NCBI RefSeq assembly: GCF_050003625.1
Contig: NC_134399.1
Coordinates: forward strand, 41,680,671-41,744,670
DNA length: 64,000 bases
Source of the DNA: Haematobia irritans
Taxonomy: Eukaryota; Arthropoda; Insecta; Diptera; Muscidae
Reading direction: 5' to 3'
Position numbers and translations under genes: made by a program. Positions 45,988 through 58,850 of the stretch are shown here, piece by piece (position 1 is the stretch's first letter; each line of letters opens with the position of its first letter). Under the pieces are notes generated by a model. That model made no database searches. It was not told the DNA's origin and saw nothing but the letters and a program-made list of their open reading frames with translations.

Positions 45988-48900
45988 AATTTATAACAAA
46001 GAGTAGTGGTGCCAACGGAGGTCTGTCAAAGGGGTCCCGAAACCGTTGCGTAGTATGTTTACTGAACTGTGTCTCGGTATATTTTATTCCGATATTTTGG
46101 AATATCCAATAATGAATGCCATCCACGCACAATTTATAATATGTAGATTGATTCATATGGTTGCAATCGTTATCATTACTCTGAAGATATATCTTATTTC
46201 AAATATAATATACAAAAATATTAACTTTCTTTTTTTTCCTTATATATACCAAGCTTCAAACAGTTCCCACTTAAAAATGCACAAACGGTTAATAATGTTC
46301 GTATATTGCATTGGCAAATGGCTGGACTGGCAGTACCCTCCTTACGTTGTTTTTACAATATTTTTATATGAGGACATGGGCAAAAATTTTAAAATACGAT
46401 CGAACCATAGGGCTTTTCATATGCAGTTTATGCAAAATTTTTCAAATAAAAAAGGAAAACTAAATTATCCTGAAAAATATTTACAACTAAAATTTACTTA
46501 ATAGTCTACTTAAAAATAAATTTAGTGTAAAACTATACTAGAGACGTTGCAAAAAAAGTAACAAATTAAAACTAAAAAGACCAATATTGAATATTTTATT
46601 TTTTTTTTTAGATACAATAATAAATAATAAGAATTTGTAACAAATTAAACAATTGGAATCTAGTGGCGTCGCCATGAGAAAGAGAAGATAGTATATAGTG
46701 CTACTAGTATACACTTCATCTTTATGGATTTTTGGAAGACATAATAAATAATTGTTTCTGTAGATGGGAAATACCAACAAATAATTTATATGACTGGAGT
46801 TGATAAAATAAACAAAATCCCGTTTCAAAAGCAATAATACCTAATACGGTTTAACAAATAAGTATATTTCGATGCAATTGTTTAATTTATTTACAAATTA
46901 CCCACAAACAAAATAAAATGTTATTCAAATAAAAAACTTATTAAAAGAAAATATTTATAAAATATAAAACTAGTGTAAGAAATGTTGTGAAATTATATTG
47001 TAGAAATTTGCCAATTTTAATTTGAAAGAAAAGCAACAAATAACCTATATTGAAACTAAACTTATTATAAACATGGAAACAACGTGTTTATACTAACAAA
47101 TTATACTATATTCTGTAAACCCACACTTCCACTCTATGAAACAAAAAACAAAATAAAAGTCAAAAAACAAATTCCATCTATGGACAATGGTTTGAGAGCC
47201 GAGGAGATGCAATCGCATGAAAGTCAATGCGTTTCTATAATATGCTTTAAAATTATATATAATAAATACTCAGATCAGATCAGATTAGTTTAGTGCATAT
47301 GTATGTGTACTACTGCCAGAAACTGCCCGATTTTAACAATTATTAGTAAAGTCAATGGGCGCAACATCTGGCAAAACGAAATAAATTAACCAACAAAATA
47401 AAAATATTGAAATTAAAGAATATAAATAATGAAAGTTGGAAATCACAAATGAAAATGAATTAAATAGAAATGAAATAAGAAATCAAAATTGAAAATTCAA
47501 TGTAAAATTATTAACTGCATAAAGTTAGAGTTCCGTGTGTTAGTTTTGTGTTGTGTTAAATGTTAAATGTTTCATATTAAAGAAATCCACAAAAAGAACA
47601 AAAAAAAAAAAGAATAATCCAAAACCATTTCTAATTAATTCATCTTTCACAAAAAAAGTAAAACCGATTAATAACATTTTAAAACAAAACAAATTAAAAG
47701 CTGCCTCAATTTTTAATAAAATAAATATAAAATTGTAATTAACACATATACATTTATATTTAGCCATTTTTTGGCATCATATATAATAAATAAAAAAAAA
47801 TACATATATAGTTTTTTTTTCAAAACATTCAACAAACACCAATAATATTAATCTTTATTCTTCAATTCTTACATTTTAAAAACAAAACCTATTTACAAAA
47901 CCATAAAAAGGCAAAAAAAAAAAGAACAACAAGATACATACGAAGAAATACAAATATTATGTGCAGAAAATTAACAAAATGATGAAAAAACTACAATATA
48001 AAAAATATTACCACTACAAAACATTTTGCTGACTGTATTCCTTAGGCTTTTTACACCATTTATTATTATAAAAAATGTATATATGCATATAGGTATACAA
48101 ATATATACACGCATATGCATATATATGTACATGTATTATCTAAATTTTACATATTTATAAATAAGTCAACAAATCCTGCAAATTTATACATATTTTTTAA
48201 TAAAATACCAAATCGGAATTCATATACATCAATATATATATACATATATAAATATATGATGAAACTTATATATTTACATAGATTTCAATAACACTTTGTC
48301 CTATTTTATGTTGGAAATTTTATACCTTGAATATTTAGTTATTCCCACCTGTGATAGTGAATTAACAATTTTGGTTGGTTTTATTTTTTATATCAAATAT
48401 TTACACTTTATTGCATCCAACGCAACTAAGAATGAAATCAATCTCTCGAGAGCTCTTCAACAAGACTTTTTAACGGAAACAATTTAAATGCAAACTAATT
48501 TCCTTTATTATTTAATTCCATTAGACAATATTCATTTATTGAAGTGAAAAAACAAAAAAAAATTATATGCCTTCACATATCTATTTCTTTAAATTTCTAA
48601 GAAATCCCCGCAAGTTCTTTCTAGAGGATAGAAGAAATTATCCTTTTTTTGCGAAAAGAATCATTATGTTTTGCCTATCAAAAATTATTATCGTAATATG
48701 AATATTTCTCACATATGACTTGGTTGTTTTAGGCCTTAAATTATTTTATATAGTATTCAAATTATTACAAATATTCGTTTAAGTTGTACAAATTCTGAAG
48801 TACATTTAAGTAGACATATTATACATTATATACGTAAATAATATAAATTTATTGTTATTGTTTTCTTGTGATCTAATAAACAATTATATATTATAAATTC

Positions 48901-51051
48901 CAATACGAGTTTATTACCATTTACCAATCAATTAGGTACGTTTTAATTATCCTGCATTCTCAAACTTCGAGGATACCGGTGATTATTTTGAAAATAAATT
49001 TGTTGAGTTTCGGTCGAATTTAACACTAAAGGTGTAGTAATATTCTTTAAAACATCAACACTTAAATTATAGATATAATAATTGCAGAATGTAAATTAAT
49101 TTTGGAGGTTTAATTCAGCACCTTCATCATGCAATTTATTTGGTATTCCTAATTGACACAGGCAGCATACAAGTCTGCTAGAACAGCAAAAAGTCTGCTG
49201 AAAAAGGGGGAATCAGTCAATATTTGTAGCAAACATTATCTGCGATTCATTTGGCGGAAACAAACAAAAAAGTTTAAATAGAGACTATCGTAACAAAATA
49301 TACATATTATGAATATATCTTGTATTTGCCCAAAGATCTGAACAATTATCAAATTAATGCATAACAGCAAGCTGATCGCATTTAGACACTTTTAAGCATA
49401 TTGGAGTACAGGAATATAGAAAAACCTATTTTTGGTTCTTAAATGTGCTTTTATTTTAAAAAAACTAAAGATTTTACAGTTTGCTGTTCACAAGAATCGG
49501 AAGTATCAAAATGTAACAACAGACTTTTTCCTATAGGTGTATGGTCTATTCGTAATAATTGTATAAAAATGTGGCAAATATAATCAATTCCAATTTGTGT
49601 TGGAGAGATGTTGGTTGAGAGCGCTGATAATTGACTGGCGGATGCCTCAATTGACGAATCAACGAATTAACTAAAGAGGCCCTAGTAGTACTTGATATTA
49701 TACGACGGTTTACTAGAAGAAACAATTTTGATGTAGAAAATGGTTTTCGAAACTAACATTTTAAAAACCGAAGTCTCCAATAAAATATGTGCCAAAGTAA
49801 AAAGAAATATTAAATTAAATAGGAGCAAATAGTTGGAGGGCTTCTGTAATGTGTCCTTTGATAATATTTTCCATATATTTTGTTATCTGTTTTATAACTC
49901 TTAAATGTCAGTTGAGCTAATTATGCACTCTCGTTTACCATTTAAAGTATTTAAACGTATCTGTTTGTTTACCTCTCTGAGGTAATTAAGCGAACATGAA
50001 TAAATGCTTCAATTAAGTGGGGATTATTGTACTATAAAAAAAGACAAATAAAGTTTGCTATTTAGCAAATAGCAACTGCCTTCCGTTTTTCAACGGACTT
50101 GTTGCTGGTTAAGCAGACTTTTGTGTTTTCTGACTAATAAATTTCCTTGAAAGAAAAATTAAAATTTTCGTGAAAGGTTCAAAAAATCACTTTCTTTACT
50201 TTTACATGGACGAGTCTCATAAGGAATTCTATTGAACGCCTGAACGATAAATAAACAAATATGAATTTGAATCGGTTGGTACTTTAGTGCTCGTCGGATA
50301 TTGAAGTTCAACGTAGAAACAATTTAAGTAAAATTTATTAATTTGGGAAATCATGAACTAGTTTGCATGAATTTTGAATTTAGTAAAATTGTACTTCATT
50401 GTGTATAACTTGTTTTTTGCTTTTTCAGTTCTTTTAGCTAAAGTAAAAAAATTGTTGAAGCGAAAAAATGCATATCGGGAAACTTTAACTTATTATTGAT
50501 TTTAGCTAAATGTGACAAGAAAAAGTTTTATACAAACGAAGTACACAATTTTGCTAATAATTCATTTTCAACTATAATTTTCTGCTCTTCTGAACTAAGG
50601 CTGCAAGATTTTCAAGAGAAATTCCCAAATAGAAAGGATATCCACAAAGATTCTCAACATAACTATTTTCCCCATGACAAATGCCTAAAGAAAATTTGAT
50701 ATACATAAATATTTTGTGTACATAGATTTTATTATAGAACCAAACAAAAACAATTTCATATTATCAAATTCTTTAATTGTTAAAGACCAATTAATCAGGT
50801 GGCCCATAGTTAAATAAAAATTGTCAACTTTGTCAAGAATCTTTCAAAAGTTTGTTTCGGAAAAAAGACTTGTAATGAAAATGTATAGAAAGTTCTGGTT
50901 TACAAATTCGCAAAACGTAAATAAACCACAAAAAGTTAAAATTCGAAATGTTGCGTTTTGGGAATACGCAACCCAGAACACGGGAAAATATTTAAACTAA
51001 ATTATAATAGTTTGCTAGTTGCCATGTTCGAAAATCCATTTCCAGGTGAAT
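45988..51051. other. AT-rich, no supported gene
   Basis: A 151-aa frame at 46046-46501 is hydrophobic and AT-driven and resembles nothing I know. Alternating AT and TATATA microsatellites are common (about 48080-48260). AGTCTGCT-type words near 49172-49200 and AGCAGACTTTT near 50111 could be remains of one element, without clear ends. Confidence 0.4.
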
Positions 51052-51430
51052 GTGAATCAATTCCACGATTTTGGTGTCCTGCAATCCACTTTCACCGGAA
51101 TTTTCGTGGAATCAAATTTCTTCTCGCGTAAGAAATTTGAAATGTTTTTTTTTATTTATTATACGCGTTTTATTAAAAATATGTCATTTTTAATTAACCA
51201 AAAATTTTTAATTAAAAAAAATACTGATTCAATTCCACGATTTTGGTGTCCTACAAACCACATTCAACGGAATTTTCGTCAAATCAATTCACTTGGTGAA
51301 AGTTGAATTATGTCCAAGATGGATGTATTTCCGATTAAAAAAATACTCGCGTAAAAAATTTTAAATACTTTATATGTAATACATGAGTTTTATTAAAAAT
51401 GTGTCATTATTAATTAATAAATTGAAATAA
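51052..51430. repeat. Direct repeat, about 176-bp unit
   Basis: TCAATTCCACGATTTTGGTG recurs at about 51056 and 51232. Each copy is followed by ATTTTCGT, CTCGCGTAA, CGCG/GAGTTTTATTAAAAAT and TGTCATT. A decayed third start may be at about 51436. The 85-aa frame at 51436-51693 begins in this repeat and is unconvincing. Confidence 0.65.
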
Positions 51431-51782
51431 GTCTATTGATTCCACTTATTTTGATTTTCGCCTTAGTGATTTTTTGGGTGATTTGCGCAACTAGCTGGTT
51501 ACAGAAAAGTTCAAAAAAGAACGTGGATTTGAGGACACCAAATTTTCACGTTCGTAGATTTGACGTGAATAGTGGAAGTGGATATCCGAACATGGGTGAA
51601 AATATGCCCAAAAGCGGAAAAAAATCCCAGTTTGGGGAACAATGGCCTAACCTGGGAACTCTGGTCCGAAGTAAAGCCCGTCTAACGAAGTAGAGAATTT
51701 CTGTTGTATTAAGCCCAACGCAGACTCGGAAATACGCCAAACGTTAAAAAACAATTGCTCTTTTTTGATTATTCAATAATAA

Positions 51783-52013
51783 GGTAAGTACTTTGTTCGT
51801 TTTTCGAGTTGAAATTTTCGCGGTTACTTTATAAAAACAGTTCAATATAAAGCAGATAAATTAACTCAATTGATGCACATTTTCTTGTTCCTCTAAATTT
51901 CGGCAGACATTACGGGAATATGTTTGTTTTCATTTATAGTTTTGATTATTTCAGGAAAAGTAATCGCGAAAATAAAGTGTTTTTCAACTCGAAAACCGAA
52001 CATAGTACTCACC
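51783..52013. mobile_element. MITE, same family as 987-1141
   Basis: GGTAAGTACTTTGTTCG at the left. The right end, reverse-complemented, is GGTGAGTACTATGTTCG. Inner GTTACTTTATAAA, TTTTGATTATTTCAGGAAAA and GTAATCGCGAAAATAAAGTG blocks match the other copy in reverse orientation. It is longer (231 bp) because it keeps more of the middle. Confidence 0.7.
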
Positions 52014-53592
52014 TATAGTTGCAAATATGTTAAAACAAAATAACAGGATCACAATTTACATTTTTATTAAAAAAAATCTAATAAAATGGGCAAGGTATTT
52101 TTATATCCTAAAAATAATTACATTGACTGCTTTCTCGTTTTCAGTAGAATTTTGAATAACAAAATTCTTTGAGTGTTCACATCACATGTTTTTCTATAAA
52201 AAATATTTGGCCTCACACGATCTTAAAACATCGGTCATATAAGAGTTGGAACTAAATTCGAGTTTCGCAAAGAAAATCATAATTGTTTTTTTATTACGAT
52301 ACTTAATTTAAAAAAAAAAAAATTAAAGTGCTTGGGATTTTCTTATAGTACGTATATTTTCATTTTATTTTTGTAAATTTATTTATGATTTTGAAACACA
52401 CACCCAAATTAATGTTAAAAATTCGTTTCGCAAATTCAAGGATCAATATCAATATACATGAAAATGTATTTCCGGATAGGAAATATAGCAAAACTCTCAC
52501 TCTCTAAAATGTATAGAAATTAATGTAGAATTTTACCAAATATTTAAGATTAGGTTTACACAATCCATCCAGTGACATTTTTTTCTATATTTTTGAAAAG
52601 TTTTATTTATTTAGCAAATATTGAAAAAAGGAAAATAACTAAAAATATATTGATAATAAAAAAATATATAAAATAAATATTTCTTTATTATAAAATAAAT
52701 ACAAAAAAAAAAAACTACAAAATGACTATTAGCTGCTAACTTCTCTAAACAATAAACAAAAAATCTAAAATCAATAGAACAATAAAAATCCAAACCCATT
52801 AAAGAATAACAATTGATTCAAAACATAGAGAATCTTAAAAAAAAAAAAAAAATACCATGACTTACAAAGGCAAACAAAACTTTAAAACGATTTATGGAAA
52901 CAAATAGAGTATCTGTATTTGTAGAAAAATTACAATATAAATTATCTATAATATTTATACACGCATATATACTTAATAACACATACATATTATATTATAT
53001 ACATATTTACATGTTTGTTTCTTACTATTTTTAAGAAAATTTAACTTTCAAAATGAAGCACCAGTTAAAAATGAATTTTTACGAATATCGATCAATAAGG
53101 ACTATTGAAATCCAACATGCTTTAATTTTTGTAATTTTTTTTAACAAAATATTGATATTTATACACAAAAAATACGTCTCTCACAATTTTATGTCTTCCC
53201 AAAAGAAAAACAAAAAAATGGAAAAAAATATTACTTGAAAAATATAAATTTTTTACTCCAGCAACAAAACTTGTAATAAATGCATGCGTGTACCAACATA
53301 CAATTTATAGATCATTTCGCAAAATGAAACTTTAGACAAACGAAATTTTCCTTTCTAATGATGTATTTTAATAAATAATATTAAAAATAAGAATTTTTGA
53401 CAAGCTTTACAACGATTTTCTCTAATCTTGTTTAGTTATTTTTAAAGAAAAATGTTTAGCGTCAAAAGAAATTTTCGTTTGTCTGAAAACAAAATTCTTC
53501 TTTCAGTATGCATCATGATAAAACTACTAAAGGTACTACATCACAGTCAGCTGTTCACAGCTGAGTACATCCAACTGTCAAAAACATGTCTT
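52014..53592. other. AT-rich, no gene seen
   Basis: Only homopolymer runs and short AT frames occur here. Confidence 0.4.
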
Positions 53593-53813
53593 GTTACTAT
53601 TGGTTACATTTTACATTCCACAGGTTACTATTGTCAAAAATATGTATGGTCACTATTGGTGACATAGGTAACTATTGGGTTCATAGGTTACTATTGGTTA
53701 CGTAGATTTTATTGGTTACATTTTACATGGCACAGGTTATTATTGTCAAAAACAACAACAACACTACTGGTTACATAGGTAACTATTGGTTACATAGGTT
53801 ACTATTGGTAACT
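53593..53813. repeat. GGTTAC/GTAACT minisatellite
   Basis: About a dozen GTTAC words, mostly as ACTATTGGTTACATAGGT and similar, in an imperfect tandem of roughly 19-38 bp units. Two longer copies contain TTACATTnnACAGGTTA and ATTGTCAAAAA. Confidence 0.7.
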
Positions 53814-54371
53814 AACATTAAAATGTAAACAAAACAAATTGAAAATATTCAATATCTTTTGTTTACTAACATTAAATTTGTAAACAAAACTGACATTTGG
53901 GTGTTCTTGAATTTTGTTGTTTTTATTGTTTTTGTAATACTGCAACTACCTGGGAATTATTTTTCCATGAGAATGCATCAAATTATAGTTAAAATTATGT
54001 AATTATTTTCTAGTCATTACAGAGATGTTCACTGTGTGTGTCTGTACATTACAGAGTTGCTTATGATGCAAGAAGAGAACGAAATTTTAGACAAAGAATG
54101 TTTTATTTTGACGCCGAACAAATTTCTTTAAATACTTAAAATACTTTATAACAAAGGGGAATTTCGTTTGACTAAAATTTTGGTCCGGAAGAAAATATGT
54201 TTTCTTTGGGTGTATAAAAAAAAATAGTTCTATCCTCCAAATTAGTTTTTTTTGTACAGGAGTGTTCCCAACCGGAATTCACTTTGAATGTTTTGAAAAT
54301 TTGTCTCTCATCAGAGTTCGAACCTGTGCCATGCAAATGTTCTATGCGAAATTATGTCTATTGAACTAAAG

Positions 54372-55095
54372 TTAGGGATGCCAGATTTTGAAGAGGCAAA
54401 AAGAGCACATTCAGGTTATAAAAAGAGCACATACGGTTACAAGATCACACTTTTTCAAATAAAAGAAAAACATTTAATCCAATTTGTTGATTCATTGAAA
54501 CATAACAAAAAGTTCATAACTTAAACATAAAATAACCCACTTTCCGATTTCCAATGCTTTTATTAAGCATTGTACTACTTTCTTCAGAATCCAACATGTA
54601 GTCTTTACTGCCTAATTCCATAGTTGAGATCTAAACAAGTAATCTAAAATTATTGACATGATCATGAATACATTTATATTAGCGCCTTGCCATTAACGTA
54701 TTGTGCAACTCGAGCTATTTTTTTTGCAATACTTTGTAAGTTAATTTTTGGTGTTTTTGTGAAAAATTTTATTGAAAGAAGTTTTTTAAACAAAGTGAAG
54801 AAGCAACATCGGCGTGCTCTTCTTCGACTCCGATATATAAAGTAAAGCACTAGTTAATTAGAAAATAACGGCGTAGGAAAATCTCGTAGTGCGACAATTA
54901 CGTATGTTCAGTTTACTTTTACCATTTGTTGAATCGCGTTCGAGTAATATTTGTTGTGATGCATAAAAAGAGCACAAAAAAGCACTTAATTAAAAGCAGA
55001 ACACTTTTGCGTACTCTTTTGGCTTATCTTGTTTTAAGAGCACATTTTATAAAAAAGAACACATGTGCTCTTTAAAAGAGCACGTCTGGCATACC
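54372..55095. mobile_element. hAT-like non-autonomous element, 8-bp TSD
   Basis: A perfect 8-bp direct repeat AACTAAAG flanks the element (54364-54371 and 55096-55103). Its ends read TTAGGGATGCCAGATTTT and, reverse-complemented, GGTATGCCAGACGTGC, sharing ATGCCAGA. Subterminal AAAAGAGCACA motifs occur several times at each end, in the manner of hAT transposase binding sites. At 724 bp with no long frame it depends on an enzyme from elsewhere. Confidence 0.8.
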
Positions 55096-55103
55096 AACTA
55101 AAG

Positions 55104-58100
55104 CGTCTAATTAATTTTTAATTGAAATTTCTTCAATCACAAAATGATAATAATGATCACCAACATCAATTAAATTGATCCAATTAAATATTTAATTGAT
55201 ACTATTAATTTCTGTGATTGTATATTTCAATTCAAACCGTTTTTGAATCAATTAAATTTTTAATTGACATTTTTAAATTGGAAAAATTTTGGTGATATTT
55301 TTTTTGAGTAATGGCAAAGTTTTTGCTGGGTAAGTGCGTATGTTATAATACAAAAATCAATCGATATCGTTAAAATTTCATAAACATTTTCTCCATAGCT
55401 GAAATCAAAAACAAACAAAAAATATAAAAATTGTCATGAAAGATAAAAGATACGTATTGATTTCGTAATCAATACGCACCCAATATGATCATCTATATGA
55501 TAGAACGTGCAATTGTCCATAAGCCCTTCCTATGGAATATGTTAGTACACGCATGCATCTTCTTGTTTGTTTTTATTTATCTTTACAAATGTTTTTAGTT
55601 TTATAAAATATATGGTTGTGAAGCAAATATTTAATTTTCGAAGAGTTTTTTTAATTTACTTTACGTTGTGAATCAAATAATAATATAAAAACAAAATTAT
55701 GAATATAAATTTTAACATCTTACATAGGAAAAATATTATATACCAGAAACAAAAAAACTAAAATTTAAAAAGAACAGAACTATAGGAACAAATAATAAAA
55801 AATATAATAAATCGAATCGAAACAAAGCTTTCCAATATGAAAATGCACAATGTTTTTTGAGCAAGGATTTAATGAACTATTAAGTAATTTTTACAAATAA
55901 GAAAAAAGGACAAACAAATTTTGTGTACATACAAAACCAACATATGTGTGCCCTCCTAAAAAAAATACTAACAAACAACAACTACAAAAAATATTTAGAA
56001 TATCCATTTTAAAATATAATAAATATTTTGCTCATTGTCTGTCTGTAAGTAAATAAATAAGGAAATAAAATGGTGTTGAACGTATTAGTTATTGTTATAT
56101 ACACATTCAATGAAAACAAAAAAATGGATCAAAACATAAAAATGATAAGTACCCGATACAAAAAATTGGTGACATGATCGAAAAAAAAATATATATATAT
56201 ACTATACATAATTTAAAAATTAATTTAGGGTATTTGACAAATATTGTTGCCTAAAAGTTCTTAAAAAAAATAAATAATACAAATATATTTGGAAATAAAA
56301 AAGAAGGAATCTGTAAAAACGATTATACTATATACTAAAAACTAAAAATTCATATGAATAAAATCATTTTTTTGAAAATCACAATTAACTGCAAATGCAA
56401 TCAGGTATTTAATGACAAAACAAAAGAAATCAAAATTTTTTCTTATTCACATTATTATTTTATGTAAACTACATGATATTTATATTTTATAGAAATTTTC
56501 AAATTTTACATACAAAAAGAAAAAACAATGAAAATCCATTTACTTACTATATATCTGTAGATTTAAATGCCGAAACCCTAAATGGAAAAATTATACCTAG
56601 ATAATACAAACATTTAAAAATAAATGCACTCTTTGCGAATCAACCTTTATACAATTCCTTAAAAATCAATCCTATATAAAGTAGAAATAATAAATGCTAA
56701 ATACCAATGGAAAACAAAATCTACCTACTCATTAATGTGTATTAGAGGTAAAAAGTATTTAATAACATTTAAAGTCACCCCTCATTGAATATCGCGTTTA
56801 TATATGAATTGTGGAAAATATTATTACTTTGCCATTCACAGTGCATACTAAAGCAAAAAAAAAAAAAATTAAGGTTGTTATTAGCAGCAATCTGTTACCT
56901 GCTTATGTTATTTCAATTTTATTATTTTAGTATATGAACCAATTGCTATGAGGGTCATTATTTTTTTATACACTCAAAGAAATTTGTTACATAATTTCAA
57001 AATCTACACTCAATAGTAGTGAACTCTCCAGGAAAGAAAATTTAGGTTAATTTTAGAAATGTTTAACAAAATTGTATTACAATTGCAGATATGACAAAAC
57101 TAAGTAAATATTTTTGGACAAATTCAAGACATTTTATTAGACATAATTATTTTTTCCTTTGTTAAAAATCGTATCTTGAAGGGACAAATTAAAGTTTATG
57201 AAGTTTAGTTTATTTAATTTCACTAACGTACAGACAAAAATATTAATGTGAAGGAAACTTTTTCATATTGGAGAAATTTTAACTAAAACATAATAATAAC
57301 TATGAACTAAAATAAAATTAAATTGGTTTTATTGTCCAATTTTTTTTGCGTGTGCTAACACTTCATAACTGTGAAAAATAACTGTTTTCAGTTATTTTTT
57401 TAATACTAACTTTGTTGAAAAAAACAGTTTATATTGCTAACCCCCATTTTTATAAAGGTCCATTAGTGCTATATTAGCACTTGCCTATATATTCCATATG
57501 CCAGTTGGGAACCGCTGAAAATTTTTCAGTTAAAGTTAACCGAAGAGAAGATAACTTTCTCTTAACTGGTAGATTTCTTTTAATAATATACTCTTGGTAT
57601 TTGTGTAAGCCCGCATGTTAATAAAGTCGATTTTTTACATAGCGTTTTATTCACCCAAAAAAGGGGGCTAAAGCCAATTGAACTTTATTTTAGTTTATGA
57701 AGACTAGTAAATATGAAATTTTGTTAACAACCAGAAAAAAATTAATTATTTTGAATAAATTTTCTTCAATTTGACAAAAATTATAAACTTATATGTAACA
57801 TGTTGCAATTAGAAAACTATTTTAGTTAAAATTTTCTAAAATAAACCTACATTTTCTTCCATGGTGGGTTCATTTTTTTAGGTGTTGTTTCGAAGTTAAT
57901 TTGTGTACGTTTGGAAAACGTGTACCGAAAACGTTTTTCGTTTGTTAGAGTTTTTTGAATTGCTTCGAAAATTTTAAACTTTTATCACCAAAAACATCGT
58001 TTGTTACAAAATTTTTATTTTTTCAATAAAAAAAGTTATTTTTGAAACAACAACACAGTCCATTTCGTTTATATCAAACACTGTTCTTTTCTGACTTTAG

Positions 58101-58222
58101 GTCTTTAATAAGACACATTTTACAGTTCAAAATTTAATATAGTACAATGTAATGTTGAACATTTTTTCGGAATCTTCCGAACATATCTGGAATATATGTA
58201 AAAGAAAACAAAAAAAAAAAAC
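55104..58222. other. AT-rich, no gene seen
   Basis: It starts with a TCAATTAA-rich repeat copy (about 55120-55270). The remainder is homopolymer-rich non-coding DNA. A stretch at about 57340-57560 with repeated AACTGTT/AACAGTT words may be a decayed element. Confidence 0.4.
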
Positions 58223-58301
58223 TTTGGTCGAAGCAGGGATCGAACCCACGACCCTTGGCATGCAAGTCGGACGTAGCAACCACTGCTCTACGGTGCCAAG
58301 C
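58223..58301 (-). mobile_element. tRNA-like SINE head
   Basis: On the minus strand: GCTTGGCACCGTAGAGCAGT, GGTTGCTACGTCCGACTTGC, then GGGTTCGATCCCTGCTTCGA. The B box is canonical (GGTTCGATCCC) and the end TGCTTCGACC matches the 18638 SINE. The acceptor stem pairs poorly, so this is not called a functional tRNA. Confidence 0.6.
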
Positions 58302-58410
58302 TAAATGTTTGTTTCTGTTAAATAAACTTTGTTTATTCGGTTCGTGGGCGCCGCAAGCTATGCTATATAAATATAACTTATATGGATAATTATCTATTGA
58401 TGACCATAAC

Positions 58411-58620
58411 AGGAACATGGCTCAGTGGTTAGTGTGTTGGCTTACAAAGTGCATGGTCCGCGGTTCGATTCTCCGTCCAGGCGAAAGGGGAAAAAAATTT
58501 AAAAATTTATTAAATCGTATAATTTCTTCTACATTGTTGGTATTACAGGAAAAGGTGTTAAGAACTAAAAAACCTTGTGGATGTGAGAAAGATGTGAGGG
58601 AAAATGCAATTAGCAAGAAA
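58411..58620 (+). mobile_element. SINE, second tRNA-headed family
   Basis: The head has GGCTCAGTGGTTAGTG (A-box-like) and GCGGTTCGATTCTCCGTCC (B-box-like). The body includes ATAATTTCTTCTACA, GGTATTACAGGAAAAGGTG and GTGAGAAAGATGTG. The same body follows a diverged head at about 62600, proving a dispersed unit. The small frames over it on both strands are byproducts. Confidence 0.75.
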
Positions 58621-58642
58621 ACAATTTTTTTTTTTGAGTTAT

Positions 58643-58850
58643 GCTATGGTCACACTAGGCAAATATTTGACAGAAATCAAAAATGAATCCGTCGCCACAG
58701 CCAAACCAGAAAACATATTTAGCTCAAATGGGATATATAACATCACGGTGGGATTATTTTCCAAAAACCGTATCCAGATATTTGGAAAATGGTTCTGGAA
58801 AAATGTTTGACACTCATTTTGGTCAAATATTTGCATAGTGTGACCATAGC
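58643..58850. mobile_element. MITE with GGTCACACT TIRs
   Basis: Left end GCTATGGTCACACTAGGCAA and right end reverse-complemented GCTATGGTCACACTATGCAA, both continuing into ATATTTGAC. It is 208 bp and of the same family as 1756-1862. Confidence 0.75.

Noticed and set aside
46046..46501. 151-aa hydrophobic frame
   Set aside because: AT-driven composition, no recognisable domain or splice context, no conserved start; left as non-coding.
41288..48083. Pumilio sites (TGTAAATA at 41288, TGTATATA at 44753 and 48076) as evidence of 3'UTR control
   Set aside because: Such words are expected often by chance in DNA this AT-rich.
58223..58490. Two functional tRNA genes
   Set aside because: A and B boxes are present but acceptor stems do not close and one body recurs elsewhere as a SINE.
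58604..58810. 68-aa frame sharing a KYLTEIKNES-like peptide with a frame at 1791-2060
   Set aside because: The similarity is from a shared MITE; neither is a gene.
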